This document shows positions 16,589 to 25,923 of a DNA stretch of 64,000 nt, piece by piece. Under the pieces are notes generated by a model. The model was not told the DNA's origin. It made no database searches and worked only from the letters and a program-made list of their open reading frames with translations. Position numbers and translations under genes: made by a program. Source of the stretch: an uncultured Lysobacteraceae bacterium (GTDB taxonomy: Bacteria > Pseudomonadota > Gammaproteobacteria > Xanthomonadales > Xanthomonadaceae). Position 1 is the stretch's first letter. Each line of letters starts with the position of its first letter. The stretch spans positions 1 to 64,000 of the forward strand of contig CAKZGB010000006.1 of assembly GCA_936911875.1 (NCBI GenBank). The letters are read 5' to 3'.

Positions 16589-18790
16589 TTACTTGCCGGC
16601 GTCGGTGCTGCCTTCGGTGGTCAGACCGCGACGTTCCAGCAGCGGCTGGATGTTCGGATCCTGACCGGTGAAGTCACGGTACAGCTGCACCGCATCCTTG
16701 GAACCGCCGCGCGACAGCAGTGCATCGCGGAAGCGTTGGCCGTTCGCTTGGCTCAGACCGCCGTTGTCCTTGAACCACTTGACCGTGCCGGCATCCAGGA
16801 CTTCAGACCAGATGTAGGCGTAGTAACCGGCTGCATAGCCGCCCATGATGTGGCTGAAGTAAGGCGTCTTGTAGCGCGGCGGGACGGCTGTGTAGTCCGT
16901 GCCATTGGCCTTGAGCGCTGCGTTTTCAAACGCGACCACGCCCTTGGCATCCGGCAGATCCTTGGCCGCACGTTGGTGCCAGCTCTGGTCGAGCATGGCG
17001 GCGCCCAGGTACTCGGTCGTGGTAAAGCCTTGGTTGAACTTGCTCGAGGCCAGCACCTTGTCCAGCAGCTCCTTCGGCATTGCAGCGCCGGTTTGGTAGT
17101 GCTTGGCGTAGTTGGCCAGGATTTCCGGCCAGTCGGCCCACATTTCGTTGACTTGCGACGGGAACTCGACAAAGTCACGCGGCACGCTGGTGCCCGAGAA
17201 CGTCGGGTAGGTCACGTTGGAGAACATGCCGTGCAGTGCGTGGCCGAACTCGTGGAAGGTCGTGGTCACTTCGTCCCAGGTCATCAGGGTCGGAGCATTG
17301 CCTTCGGACTTTTGGATGTTGAGATGGTTGGCAACCACCGGCTTGAAACCGGTCAGCGCGCTTTGATCCACATACGAGTTCATCCAGGCGCCACCGCGCT
17401 TGGAGGCGCGTGCATACGGGTCAAAGATAAAGATGGCCAGTTGCGAGCCGTCCTTATCAAAGACGTCGTAGATCCAAGTGTCCGGATGATACTTCGGCAG
17501 GTCGGTACGTTCCTTAAAGGTCAGACCGAACTCCTGGTTCGCTGCATAGAACACGCCGTTTTCAAGCACGTTCTTCATTTCAAAGTACGGCTTGAGCTGC
17601 GTTTCGTCGAAGTTGTACTTGGCCTGACGCACCTTCTCGGTGTAATACGCCCAATCCCACGGTTCCAGCGCAAACGTCGGCTGGCCCTTGGCCTTTTGCT
17701 CGGCGTCGATCATGGCTTGCAGATCTTCGCCTTCTTTACGTGCGTTAGCGACGGCCGGACCGACCAGCTGATTCAGCATGTCGTTGACGGCTTGCGGCGT
17801 CTTAGCGGTTTGGTTCTGCAGCGCGTAATCGGCATAGGTCGGGAAACCGAGCAGGGCAGCGCGCTCGGCACGCAGCTTGGTCACTTGAGCAATGATGCCG
17901 GTGTTGTCGAAGGCATTGCCGCGCGAACCGCGAGCCACCGAAGCCTTGAAGATGCGTTCGCGCAAAGCGCGATTTTCAAGGTTGGTCAGCGGCGGTTGAC
18001 CGGTGGTGTTCAGCAGCTTGACCAGGTACTTGCCCTTGAGACCCTTGTCCTCGGCAGCTTTCGCTGCAGCCTTGATCTCGTCATCGCTCAGGCCTTTGAG
18101 TTCTTCGGCGGTGTCGACGACGACGGCTGAATCATTCACTTCCTTCAGCACGTTCTGCGAGAACTTGGTGCCCAAGTCAGCCAGTTGACCGTTGATGGCT
18201 TTGATCTTGGCCTGATCGGCGGCGCTCAGCTTGGCGCCCGAACGGACAAAGTTTTCGTAATAACGTTCAACCAGACGGATCTGTTCCGGATTGAGACCCG
18301 AGTTGTTGCGGGCGTTGTAAACCGTCTCGATGCGCTTGAACAGCTTCGGGTTCAGCGAGATCTTGTCATCATGCGCGGCAAACTTAGGAGCGTAGGTCTC
18401 ATCGATCTTGTCACGCTCCGGGTTGGTATCCGTGCCTTGCAGGTTGAAAAACACCGAGGCCGTACGGTTCAGAGTGCGGCCCGATTTTTCCATCGCGACG
18501 ATGGTGTTTTCAAACGTCGGAGCCGCCTTGTTATTGACGATGGCATCCACTTCTTTCAGTTGTTGTGCCATGCCCAGATCAAAGCCCGGACCGAAATCGG
18601 AGTCCTTGATCTTGTCGAATTGCGGATAGTGCAGGGGAAGCGGGCTGTCGGAATTGAAAATGCTGTTCACGGCCTTAGCGGGTTTGGCGGCGGATGCCGA
18701 CTTGGAGGACTTGCGAGTTGCAGCGTCGGCTGCGAACGCCGTTGTAGTGCCCAATGCCAGGGCGAGGGCGACGACCAGGGTCTTTTTCAT
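16589..18790 (-). CDS. dcp: Peptidyl-dipeptidase Dcp, M3 family, exported
   Basis: 733 residues from the ATG at 18790 (start MKKTLVV). Residues 1-21 are a signal peptide, followed by an Ala/Lys/Ser-rich linker. The M3 zinc site HEFGHALH is in the C-terminal third, followed by the downstream Glu (FVEFPSQVNE). Dcp removes dipeptides from peptide C-termini. Family length is about 680-730. It is divergent from nothing: fpr lies upstream on the same strand. Confidence 0.93.
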   Translation of the reverse strand: MKKTLVVALALALGTTTAFAADAATRKSSKSASAAKPAKAVNSIFNSDSPLPLHYPQFDKIKDSDFGPGFDLGMAQQLKEVDAIVNNKAAPTFENTIVAMEKSGRTLNRTASVFFNLQGTDTNPERDKIDETYAPKFAAHDDKISLNPKLFKRIETVYNARNNSGLNPEQIRLVERYYENFVRSGAKLSAADQAKIKAINGQLADLGTKFSQNVLKEVNDSAVVVDTAEELKGLSDDEIKAAAKAAEDKGLKGKYLVKLLNTTGQPPLTNLENRALRERIFKASVARGSRGNAFDNTGIIAQVTKLRAERAALLGFPTYADYALQNQTAKTPQAVNDMLNQLVGPAVANARKEGEDLQAMIDAEQKAKGQPTFALEPWDWAYYTEKVRQAKYNFDETQLKPYFEMKNVLENGVFYAANQEFGLTFKERTDLPKYHPDTWIYDVFDKDGSQLAIFIFDPYARASKRGGAWMNSYVDQSALTGFKPVVANHLNIQKSEGNAPTLMTWDEVTTTFHEFGHALHGMFSNVTYPTFSGTSVPRDFVEFPSQVNEMWADWPEILANYAKHYQTGAAMPKELLDKVLASSKFNQGFTTTEYLGAAMLDQSWHQRAAKDLPDAKGVVAFENAALKANGTDYTAVPPRYKTPYFSHIMGGYAAGYYAYIWSEVLDAGTVKWFKDNGGLSQANGQRFRDALLSRGGSKDAVQLYRDFTGQDPNIQPLLERRGLTTEGSTDAGK

Positions 18791-18854
18791 ATTCCGGCTT
18801 GTCCTTGCGGTTTCTAGTGAATGCACTAGCGTAGCGCAGGCAGGGTGCCGAAGG

Positions 18855-18874
18855 CCCCTGACAAAAGTCAGGGG
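18855..18874 (-). terminator. Hairpin between fpr and dcp
   Basis: A perfect 8-bp stem CCCCTGAC/GTCAGGGG with a four-base loop lies just downstream of fpr and about 65 bases before dcp. There is no T-run after it, so it may be an RNA-stability hairpin or a weak terminator. Confidence 0.5.
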
Positions 18875-18885
18875 TCGGTTATCGT

Positions 18886-19680
18886 TTATTTTTCGACGAA
18901 GGCACGTTCAAACACGTATTGACCCGGGGTGCCGATGCGCGGAGCCGCCGTAAAGCCGCGGCTATCCAGCAATTCACGGAAATCGGCCAGCATTTGCGGG
19001 GAGCCGCAGACCATGGCGCGATCGTGCTCAGCATCGAGCGGATCCAAGCCCAGGGCGGCCATCATTTGGCCATTGCCCATCAGCTCGGTCAGGCGTCCGC
19101 GGTGGGAAATGCCTTCGACCTCAAAATCATGACGGGTCACGGCCGGGAAGTACTTGAGTTTCTCGCGCACCATTTCGCCGAGGAATTCATGCTCGGGCAA
19201 CACGCGGGTGACGTAGTCGCGATAGCACAGGTCGGTCTCATTGCGAACGCCATGGCACAGCACGATGTTCTCGTAACGCTCGTAGGCTTCGGGATCTTTG
19301 ATGATCGACAGCCACGGCGCAAAACCGGTGCCGGTGCCCAACAGATACAAATTACGGCCCGGATGCAGATCGTGCAGGAGCAGGGTGCCGGTGGGCTTTT
19401 TGCCGATCAGGATCTTGTCGCCGACGTTGATGTGCTGCAGACGCGAGGTCAGCGGGCCATTGTCGACTTTGATCGAGAAGAACTCCATGTGCTCCTCCCA
19501 GTTGGCGCTGGCGATGGAGTATGCGCGCATCAGCGGGCGGCCTTCGACCTCAAGACCGATCATCACGAACTGGCCGTTTTCAAAACGAAAACCCGGATCG
19601 CGGGTGGTCGTAAAGCTGAAATAGGCATCAGTCCAATGGTGGACGCCGGTGACGGTGGCAGTTCCAAATGCAGCGGACAT
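18886..19680 (-). CDS. fpr: Ferredoxin/flavodoxin-NADP+ reductase
   Basis: 264 residues from the ATG at 19680. The FAD motif RAYSIAS and the FSIKVDNGPLTSRLQ segment are followed by the NADP-binding LLGTGTGFAPWLSI. The C-terminus VFERAFVEK matches the bacterial subclass I FPRs, which end near the flavin. It passes electrons between NADPH and ferredoxin or flavodoxin, often for oxidative stress and Fe-S repair. Confidence 0.93.
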   Translation of the reverse strand: MSAAFGTATVTGVHHWTDAYFSFTTTRDPGFRFENGQFVMIGLEVEGRPLMRAYSIASANWEEHMEFFSIKVDNGPLTSRLQHINVGDKILIGKKPTGTLLLHDLHPGRNLYLLGTGTGFAPWLSIIKDPEAYERYENIVLCHGVRNETDLCYRDYVTRVLPEHEFLGEMVREKLKYFPAVTRHDFEVEGISHRGRLTELMGNGQMMAALGLDPLDAEHDRAMVCGSPQMLADFRELLDSRGFTAAPRIGTPGQYVFERAFVEK

Positions 19681-19807
19681 GGGCGGGTGGAGCTCCAAAG
19701 CGGTTCAAATTCAGGACGGTCTATTGTACCAATGCCATCGTTCGAAGGCAGTCATGGCGCGGCGCGGGTGTAAAATGGAGGGCTGATTTCACCGAAAGCC
19801 TTGACTC

Positions 19808-21373
19808 ATGACTGCCAGCAACGCTTCTGCCAATCCCGCTGATTTTGCGCCCGTTTCCATCCGCCAGGCTGACCTGATTCAGTCGGTGGCCGACGCCCTG
19901 CAGTACATCTCGTATTACCACCCGGTCGATTACATTACGAACCTGGCGGCGGCTTACGAGAAAGAGGAATCGCCGGCGGCTAAAGACGCCATGGCGCAGA
20001 TCCTGATCAACTCGCGCATGGCGGCCGAGGGCCATCGTCCGCTGTGTCAGGACACCGGCATCGTCACCGTGTTTCTTGAAATCGGCATGAGCGTGCGTTG
20101 GGATGACGCCACCATGAGCGTCGAGGATATGGTCAACGAAGGCGTTCGCCGCGCCTATATGGATCCGGACAACACGCTGCGTGCATCGGTACTGGCCGAT
20201 CCGGCCGGCAAGCGTCAGAACACGCGCGATAACACGCCAGCCGTGGTCAACGTCAAAGTCGTTCTGGGCAACACGGTTGAAGTGATCGTCGCGGCCAAGG
20301 GCGGCGGTTCCGAAGCCAAGTCCAAGTTTGCCATGCTCAATCCGTCGGACTCCATTGTCGATTGGGTGTTAAAGACCGTGCCGACCATGGGTGCCGGTTG
20401 GTGTCCGCCGGGCATGTTGGGTATCGGTATTGGCGGGACTGCAGAAAAGGCCATGCTGCTCGCCAAAGAATCGCTGATGGAACCGATCGACATCAACGAC
20501 CTCAAGGCACGCGGCGCATCCAACCGTGCCGAAGAGTTGCGACTGGAGCTGTACGAAAAGGTCAATGCACTGGGTATCGGCGCACAAGGTCTGGGTGGTC
20601 TGACCACGGTGCTCGACATCAAGGTCAAGGACTATCCCACTCATGCTGCCAACTTGCCGGTGGCACTGATTCCGAACTGCGCCGCTACGCGCCACGCGCA
20701 TTTCACTCTCGATGGCAGCGGTCCGGTCATGCTCGATCCGCCTTCGCTCGAACATTGGCCGCGTCTGACCTACGACACCTCTAAGGGTCGTCGCGTGGAT
20801 TTGGATACCGTCACGCAAGATGACGTCGCCAGCTGGAAACCCGGTGATGTACTGCTGCTCAACGGCAAGCTGCTGACCGGTCGCGATGCGGCGCATAAGC
20901 GCATGGTCGATATGCTCAACAAGGGCGAGACCTTGCCGGTTGATCTGTGCGGACGCTTTATTTATTACGTCGGTCCGGTGGATCCCGTGCGCGAAGAGGT
21001 CGTCGGCCCGGCCGGTCCTACTACTGCAACACGCATGGACAAGTTCACGCCGCAGATTCTCGATCAGACCGGTTTGCTCGGCATGGTCGGTAAGGCCGAA
21101 CGTGGCCCCATTGCCATCGAAGCAATTCGCAAGCATCGCTCGGCGTATCTGATGGCCGTTGGTGGCGCTGCATATCTGGTCTCCAAGGCCATCAAGGCCG
21201 CCAAGGTTATCGCGTTCGAGGACCTGGGCATGGAAGCGATCTACGAGTTCGAGGTCAAAGACATGCCGGTGACCGTCGCCGTCGATTCGCAGGGCACCTC
21301 CGTACACACAACGGGCCCGCGCGAATGGCAGGCCCGTATTGCCGGAATTCCGGTGGTGGTCGAAGGCGTCTGA
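19808..21373 (+). CDS. fumA: Fumarate hydratase, class I (iron-sulfur)
   Basis: 521 residues. The N-terminal catalytic domain has the cluster cysteine in PLCQDTG, the GGGSEAKSKFAML segment and CPPGMLGIGIGGTAEKAM; the C-terminal beta-domain has LCGRFIYYVGPVDP and GPAGPTTATRMD. It interconverts fumarate and malate with an oxygen-sensitive 4Fe-4S cluster. It is divergent from fpr, a sensible redox partner, across a 127-base gap. Confidence 0.95.
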   Translation: MTASNASANPADFAPVSIRQADLIQSVADALQYISYYHPVDYITNLAAAYEKEESPAAKDAMAQILINSRMAAEGHRPLCQDTGIVTVFLEIGMSVRWDDATMSVEDMVNEGVRRAYMDPDNTLRASVLADPAGKRQNTRDNTPAVVNVKVVLGNTVEVIVAAKGGGSEAKSKFAMLNPSDSIVDWVLKTVPTMGAGWCPPGMLGIGIGGTAEKAMLLAKESLMEPIDINDLKARGASNRAEELRLELYEKVNALGIGAQGLGGLTTVLDIKVKDYPTHAANLPVALIPNCAATRHAHFTLDGSGPVMLDPPSLEHWPRLTYDTSKGRRVDLDTVTQDDVASWKPGDVLLLNGKLLTGRDAAHKRMVDMLNKGETLPVDLCGRFIYYVGPVDPVREEVVGPAGPTTATRMDKFTPQILDQTGLLGMVGKAERGPIAIEAIRKHRSAYLMAVGGAAYLVSKAIKAAKVIAFEDLGMEAIYEFEVKDMPVTVAVDSQGTSVHTTGPREWQARIAGIPVVVEGV

Positions 21374-21394
21374 GTCGCCTTCGCGCCTAAGGGT

Positions 21395-21922
21395 TTATTG
21401 CAGCATCGAAAGGCCGGTCTCCACCAGCGAATTGCCGGTGAACCAGGCCAGTGCAAACAGACCGAGCATGGCAAACGCCAGCCCGAGTTTGAGCACAACG
21501 CCTAAAATGATCCCGAAGGTTGTACCGACGCCAACTTTGGTCGCCTGTTTCAAGTCGCGTCGATTGATCAGTTCACCGAGTAGCGCGCCTGCAAACGGAC
21601 CGATGAATACACCGATTGGGCCGGCGGCCAGCACACCGACCAAAGTGCCGACCACGGCACCGATGATCGCGAGCTTGCTGGCCCCCACGCGTTTGGCGCC
21701 CATTGATGCCGCCATGAAATCAATCCCGAAGCTCAGCACAGTCAGAATGCCGAGTAGTACCAGCGTCAGAATACTGACGCGCTGAAAGTCGTCAGCCCAT
21801 GCCGCAACGACCATGCCGACGAACATAATCGGTAAACCGGGCAGGGCCGGGAGCACGATTCCGGCCAGTCCGACCAGGACCAAAACGGCGGCAATCAGGT
21901 ATAAAAGGGTGGAAGTGTCCAT
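21395..21922 (-). CDS. DUF456 membrane protein
   Basis: 175 residues from the ATG at 21922, with GGAG just upstream. Strongly hydrophobic with Gly-rich helices: LVLVGLAGIVLPALPGLPIMFVG near the N-terminus, then GPIGVFIGPFAGALLGEL and a final helix. This is the DUF456 signature, an inner-membrane protein of unknown function. It is convergent with fumA. Confidence 0.88.
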   Translation of the reverse strand: MDTSTLLYLIAAVLVLVGLAGIVLPALPGLPIMFVGMVVAAWADDFQRVSILTLVLLGILTVLSFGIDFMAASMGAKRVGASKLAIIGAVVGTLVGVLAAGPIGVFIGPFAGALLGELINRRDLKQATKVGVGTTFGIILGVVLKLGLAFAMLGLFALAWFTGNSLVETGLSMLQ

Positions 21923-22234
21923 GGGGCTCCGGGATTTGGCCAATAATCTGGCCGTATTTAATGGGATTTGGCGTTAAAATCTGTGACCAAGTTGGCAAAT
22001 GAGAACTACAGATGCCTCCCTGCATGATAAAGGCGTTGCAGACGATTGCAAATTAATTTGGCTGCGGTTAATGTGAGACTGCTGTTTTTGCTTGGGTCAC
22101 TGTGAACCGTGGCCTGAACACCGGCCTGGCCGGGTGTGTTAGATCTCGCTTCCTCCATGCAAGTCAGCCGTCGTGGCCAATTCATCCTGAGTTGGCTTGG
22201 CGATTTTATTAACGCTTCATGGAGCAACAAGTTT
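21923..22234 (+). promoter_or_regulatory. Leader region of cold-shock gene (312 bases, no gene)
   Basis: No credible ORF. It holds the start-proximal region of DUF456 and a long leader before the cold-shock ATG, as is usual for cspA-type genes. ACACC (22118-22122) and GGTGT (22133-22137), with inner GGCC arms, form a hairpin. TAAAAT at 21975-21980 is a possible -10 but has no good -35. TGAACACCGGC at 22115 shares 9 of 11 bases with the E. coli cold box, which may be chance. Confidence 0.4.
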
Positions 22235-22444
22235 ATGTCCACCCGCGAAACCGGAACCGTCAAGTGGTTCAACGATGCCAAGGGCTTCGGCTTTATCAGC
22301 CGTGAAAATGGCGAAGATGTGTTTGTGCATTTCCGCGCCATTGAAACCAATGGTTTCAAGAGCCTGAAGGAAGGCCAAAAGGTCACCTTCACGGTGGTTG
22401 ATGGCCAAAAAGGTTTGCAAGCCGACGCAGTCCAACCGGTCTAA
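22235..22444 (+). CDS. cspA: Cold-shock protein CspA family
   Basis: 69 residues, one OB-fold domain. RNP1 is KGFGFISR and RNP2 is DVFVHF. The ATG at 22235 has GGAG 10 bases upstream; an upstream in-frame extension adds no conserved residues. CSPs bind single-stranded RNA and melt secondary structure. It ends at a strong terminator. Confidence 0.97.
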   Translation: MSTRETGTVKWFNDAKGFGFISRENGEDVFVHFRAIETNGFKSLKEGQKVTFTVVDGQKGLQADAVQPV

Positions 22445-22483
22445 ATCGTTTTGTAAGAGTGTCCGACCTATCGGGCACAAAAG

Positions 22484-22512
22484 AAACCCGGCGCATGTCG
22501 CCGGGTTTTTTT
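22484..22512. terminator. Bidirectional intrinsic terminator
   Basis: CCCGGCG/CGCCGGG stem extended by AAA/TTT, with a five-base loop and a T-run on the plus strand; on the minus strand it is followed by TTTCTTTT. It serves cspA and, in reverse, the cytochrome gene. Confidence 0.9.
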
Positions 22513-22514
22513 AT

Positions 22515-22539
22515 GGCCGAAACCTTTTGGGTTCCGGCC
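22515..22539. other. Second hairpin between cspA and the cytochrome gene
   Basis: GGCCGAAACC (22515-22524) pairs with GGTTCCGGCC (22530-22539), one mismatch, five-base loop. It lies next to the cspA terminator and may reinforce termination of the reverse-strand cytochrome gene or protect its 3' end. Confidence 0.6.
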
Positions 22540-22564
22540 GATATCGCATTTAGTCCTTAAGGGC

Positions 22565-23014
22565 TCAGTCCTTGAACTTGGAGTGGCAACCCTCGCACGA
22601 GAGACCGATGTTGCGCATGGCCTGATTGACGCCATCACACGTTTGCGGTGCAGCCATCAGTGCATTGTTAGAAGAGGTGCGCAGATCCGTTGCGGCCTTC
22701 ACAAAGGCAGCATCGTCCGCATATTTAGGGAAGGCCGATTCCAGATCGCGAGCCATCACGTTGATGGCCTGAATACGCGGAATGCTGTCGGATGCACTGC
22801 ACTTGGCGGCAGCGACATTTTGCTTGAGTTGGCCCATGTTCCAGCCCATTACGTGCATGGAACCTTGCTGGAACTGCGTTTGCGGATTGCTGCTAAGCGC
22901 ATTGAGCGCGTACACCGCACCGAAGGCACCGATCACCAGGCCCAGTAGCATGACAAAGAAATAGCGGCCAAAGGCACTGGAGCCTTTCTTGGCGTTAGGT
23001 GCGACATCGTTCAT
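22565..23014 (-). CDS. Membrane-anchored cytochrome c'-like protein
   Basis: 149 residues from the ATG at 23014; GGAGG is optimally placed. One transmembrane helix at about residues 17-40, then a helical domain. The single heme motif CEGCH is only a few residues from the C-terminus, the position typical of the cytochrome c'/c556 four-helix family. It is probably periplasmic and anchored; the electron partner is unknown. Heme attachment would need the Ccm proteins coded at 54-60 kb. Confidence 0.7.
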   Translation of the reverse strand: MNDVAPNAKKGSSAFGRYFFVMLLGLVIGAFGAVYALNALSSNPQTQFQQGSMHVMGWNMGQLKQNVAAAKCSASDSIPRIQAINVMARDLESAFPKYADDAAFVKAATDLRTSSNNALMAAPQTCDGVNQAMRNIGLSCEGCHSKFKD

Positions 23015-23098
23015 TGCAATCCTCCGTGGGCAGTTCCGCATCAATGTAACATGGCCGCCCTGCATCTCGACAGACGGCATAGAACGTTAAAATAGCGC

Positions 23099-23923
23099 AT
23101 GCCCGAATCGAATGCACAGGACTGGATTGACCGCTTTGCCGGAATTGACCGCTTATACGGTCGCGGTGCCGTGGAATTTTTCCGCGGCCGCAGAGTCATC
23201 GTCATTGGCATTGGCGGCGTCGGTACCTGGATTGCCGAATCGTTAGCGCGTACCGGCATTGGCCACATCACCTTGGTCGATGCCGACGAGGTCTGCGTTT
23301 CCAATACCAATCGTCAACTGCCGGCTCTCGCGCCCAACTTTGGCCGTTCGAAGGCGCAGCTGATGGCCGAACGCATGCGCGCAATTAATCCGCATATTGA
23401 TGTGTCAGTGCAGGAGACGTTTCTGACGCCTTCTAACATGTCCGAAATTCTCGATCACAATTACGATGTGGTGATCGATGCGTGCGATGCGTTTCGCGTC
23501 AAAGTCGAAATGGCTGCATGGTGCAGACGCCGCAAGCAACCCTTTGTAATGGTGGGTGCGGCCGGTGGACGTACCGATCCGACGCAGGTGCGCATTCGCG
23601 ATCTGTCCAAGACTGAGCAGGATGCAATGCTGGCGCTCATTCGCCGCAAGCTGCGCGAGGAGTTTAATTTTCCGCGCAACCGTTCGCGCTACTTTGGCGT
23701 TTATGCCGTGTATTCGCTGGAGAACGTGCAGTATCCCCAGGCCGATGGCACCGTATGCGGGATTCGTCCCAACGTCACGGGTGAGGCCGCGCTCAATATT
23801 GATTGCGGCGGCGGCTTGGGTTCGGCTACACACATCACCGGCACCTTTGCGTTTGCTGCCTGTGCCAAAACGATTGAGTTGCTGCTAAAGCAACGCGACA
23901 AACCGTCGTCAGATCCGCAATAA
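23099..23923 (+). CDS. tcdA: tRNA threonylcarbamoyladenosine dehydratase
   Basis: 274 residues, close to E. coli TcdA/CsdL. The E1-like nucleotide motif GIGGVG (near 39) is followed by LVDADEVCVSNTNRQ and, later, DACDAFRVK. It adenylates and cyclises t6A37 of ANN-decoding tRNAs to ct6A. Its 3' end overlaps that of the convergent TatD gene by 15 bases. Confidence 0.94.
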   Translation: MPESNAQDWIDRFAGIDRLYGRGAVEFFRGRRVIVIGIGGVGTWIAESLARTGIGHITLVDADEVCVSNTNRQLPALAPNFGRSKAQLMAERMRAINPHIDVSVQETFLTPSNMSEILDHNYDVVIDACDAFRVKVEMAAWCRRRKQPFVMVGAAGGRTDPTQVRIRDLSKTEQDAMLALIRRKLREEFNFPRNRSRYFGVYAVYSLENVQYPQADGTVCGIRPNVTGEAALNIDCGGGLGSATHITGTFAFAACAKTIELLLKQRDKPSSDPQ

Positions 23924-24676
23924 ACGGTGCATGTTAGCGGTCGTCGCGGTGGCAACTTCTTCTACAGAAATGCCACGCAAGTCCGCGACCGTATTTGCAA
24001 CATCCGACATGAAGGCCGGTTCGTTCCGTTGCCCGCGCCGTGCTGCGGTCGGCTGATCGGGCGCGTCGGTTTCGAGCACCAGGGCCTCTAGCGGCATCTG
24101 CGTGACCACTGCGCGCAAGCGTTGGGCACGCTCGTAGGTGACCGGGCCACCGATGCCCAAAAGAAAGCCCATATCAAACAGGCGCTTGGCCTGATCGAGG
24201 CTGCCCGGATAACTGTGCACAATCCCGCGTAAAGGCCCGAAGCGGCGTATCGCCGCCATCACATCGTCAACAGCGCGGCGCGCATGCAAAATCACCGGCA
24301 ATTCAAGATCGCGGGCCATGCGCAATTGCGCATCCAGAAACCATTGCTGCTGTGCTCTGTCGAAATCTTCGATATAGAAATCGAGACCGCATTCGCCAAT
24401 GGCGACGGTGTCGGGATGCGCATCGAGCCATTCCTGTAATGCGCGGATGCACTCCGGCTCGGGCGCGGGCAAGTACATGGGGTGGTAGCCGTAGGCGGCA
24501 TGCAGGCCCTTCGTAGAGGCGCACAAATCCGCTACGGCTTGCCAGTTGTCGGCGTTAATCGCCGGGATCAGTTGCTCATGGATCCCGGCATCGGCAGCGC
24601 GTTGCAGCACCGCGGTGCGATCGGCGTCAAACGTATCGGCGTCCAGATGCGCATGGCTGTCAAACAGCGAGACCAC
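23909..24676 (-). CDS. TatD-family metal-dependent hydrolase
   Basis: 255 residues. Metal ligands are visible in DSHAHLD (residues 6-12), CGLDFY, ILHAR and LETDAP. TatD proteins are Mg2+-dependent nucleases with 3'-5' exonuclease activity in E. coli. The start is GTG 24676. The DUF6116-like gene lies 12 bases upstream, suggesting one transcript. Confidence 0.93.
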   Translation of the reverse strand: MVSLFDSHAHLDADTFDADRTAVLQRAADAGIHEQLIPAINADNWQAVADLCASTKGLHAAYGYHPMYLPAPEPECIRALQEWLDAHPDTVAIGECGLDFYIEDFDRAQQQWFLDAQLRMARDLELPVILHARRAVDDVMAAIRRFGPLRGIVHSYPGSLDQAKRLFDMGFLLGIGGPVTYERAQRLRAVVTQMPLEALVLETDAPDQPTAARRGQRNEPAFMSDVANTVADLRGISVEEVATATTANMHRLLRI

Positions 24677-24688
24677 GGAGTTGCGAGA

Positions 24689-24925
24689 TTAGCGGCGGGT
24701 TTTGTGATCGATGACGCGGCTGTCGGTCGTCGCCACTTCATCTTTGGGCTTGCGCCATTGGCTGAAAAGAAGCGCGGCCAGGCCCAGCAGTAACTCGTCT
24801 GCAAACGGCACCAGGTCCGGAATGAACAAGTCCAGCAAAAAGAAGGCGGCCGTTAGTTTGAACAGAGTCGGAAACTTTAGGCGGCCAAGAAATCGCAACA
24901 GCAAGGCGGCAATAGGTGTACGCAT
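24689..24925 (-). CDS. Small membrane protein, DUF6116-like
   Basis: 78 residues. RLKFPTLFKLTAAFFLLDLFIPDLVPFADELLLGL forms one or two helices containing charged/proline positions, followed by a basic tail. I recognise this pattern from DUF6116 proteins of the Xanthomonadales. Function unknown. It leads the TatD gene. Confidence 0.75.
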   Translation of the reverse strand: MRTPIAALLLRFLGRLKFPTLFKLTAAFFLLDLFIPDLVPFADELLLGLAALLFSQWRKPKDEVATTDSRVIDHKTRR

Positions 24926-25069
24926 GGAGAAGCCCTCGAAAGATGAACCAATGCCCTAACAATGGGCGGTTTTATTCGACTTTACAAGCGCGATTCATGG
25001 TTTTGCGGGCTGCGATTAAGGTTGCAAATGCTTCAATGGCGACATGGATCTGGAAAGAGGACCACAGCC

Positions 25070-25801
25070 ATGAACAACAAGACACTACTTGCCGCCGCTT
25101 TGGGCATCGCCGTCATGGGTGGTGTGGCATATGCAGCCTACAACTCGATCAATTTCAGCCAAAATGCAGGCGCCGCTGAGCAACCCCAGGTCATCATGCC
25201 GATGACAGTGGACGCCGGCAGCAATTCGACGGGTTCGGAATTTATCCGACCTGCCGCTGAGCCGATGACGCTGGCTCCGGCTGCTACGTCGAGTGCTGCA
25301 GTAGCGGCCGCTCCGATTGCCTTGGCGGCTGCGGCCAAGCCTGCAACTCCGCAAAAGCAGTACGCCACGATTACGGATGTAGAGCCGATCACCAAGGCCG
25401 TCGCGCAGAGCAAGCCGCGCGAAGTCTGTGAAAACGTGACCGTGCAACATCGCGCACCGGAACGTGATGGCAACGTCGGCGGTACCGTGGCCGGTGCACT
25501 GATCGGTGGTCTGGTCGGTAACCAGGTGGGTGGCGGCGATGGTCGCAAGACTGCAACGGCGGCCGGTGCGATCGCCGGTGGTTATATCGGCAACCGTGTC
25601 GATCGCAACCATGTCGGCGGCCGCACGTATTCGACCACCGAGCGTCAGTGTCACACCGTGACCGACCGCACTCCGACCAGCAAAACGGTCGGATATCTGG
25701 TCAGCTACCGCGAACCCGAAGGTTCGCATGGCACCATCCGCATGAACTCGCGTCCGAAGGGCTCGCGCCTGCCGATGAGCAACGGCGTCGTCTCGCTGTA
25801 A
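25070..25801 (+). CDS. Glycine-zipper 2TM domain envelope protein
   Basis: 243 residues from the ATG at 25070 (AGAGG 9 bases upstream). A signal anchor at 5-22, an Ala-rich linker to about 115, a conserved CENVTVQHRAPERDGN stretch and then the glycine zipper VGGTVAGALIGGLVGNQVGGG with repeat AGAIAGGYIGN. The C-terminal Cys-containing RQCHTVTDR region resembles the Rickettsia 17 kDa antigen family. Probable outer-envelope protein. Confidence 0.88.
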   Translation: MNNKTLLAAALGIAVMGGVAYAAYNSINFSQNAGAAEQPQVIMPMTVDAGSNSTGSEFIRPAAEPMTLAPAATSSAAVAAAPIALAAAAKPATPQKQYATITDVEPITKAVAQSKPREVCENVTVQHRAPERDGNVGGTVAGALIGGLVGNQVGGGDGRKTATAAGAIAGGYIGNRVDRNHVGGRTYSTTERQCHTVTDRTPTSKTVGYLVSYREPEGSHGTIRMNSRPKGSRLPMSNGVVSL

Positions 25802-25829
25802 TCCGCCAATACCATCCGGCGCGACCGGG

Positions 25830-25863
25830 GAAGGGCTACCTGCACAGGTGGCCCTTCTTTTTT
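25830..25863 (+). terminator. Intrinsic terminator
   Basis: GAAGGGCTACCT pairs with AGGTGGCCCTTC (12 bp with one G-U), GCAC loop, then six T. It ends the glycine-zipper gene. Confidence 0.9.
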
Positions 25864-25923
25864 GGCGGGCTATGCATTCGTATACAATTGGGCAACATCC
25901 AGCTGCTATGAGCCTTCTGTTCC

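Noticed and set aside
16736..18130. 464-codon forward frame inside dcp
   Set aside because: Antisense shadow of the M3 peptidase; no ribosome site or family pattern.
22115..22125. Cold-box-like sequence in the cold-shock leader
   Set aside because: 9 of 11 matches without a known transcription start is weak; noted only in the leader entry.
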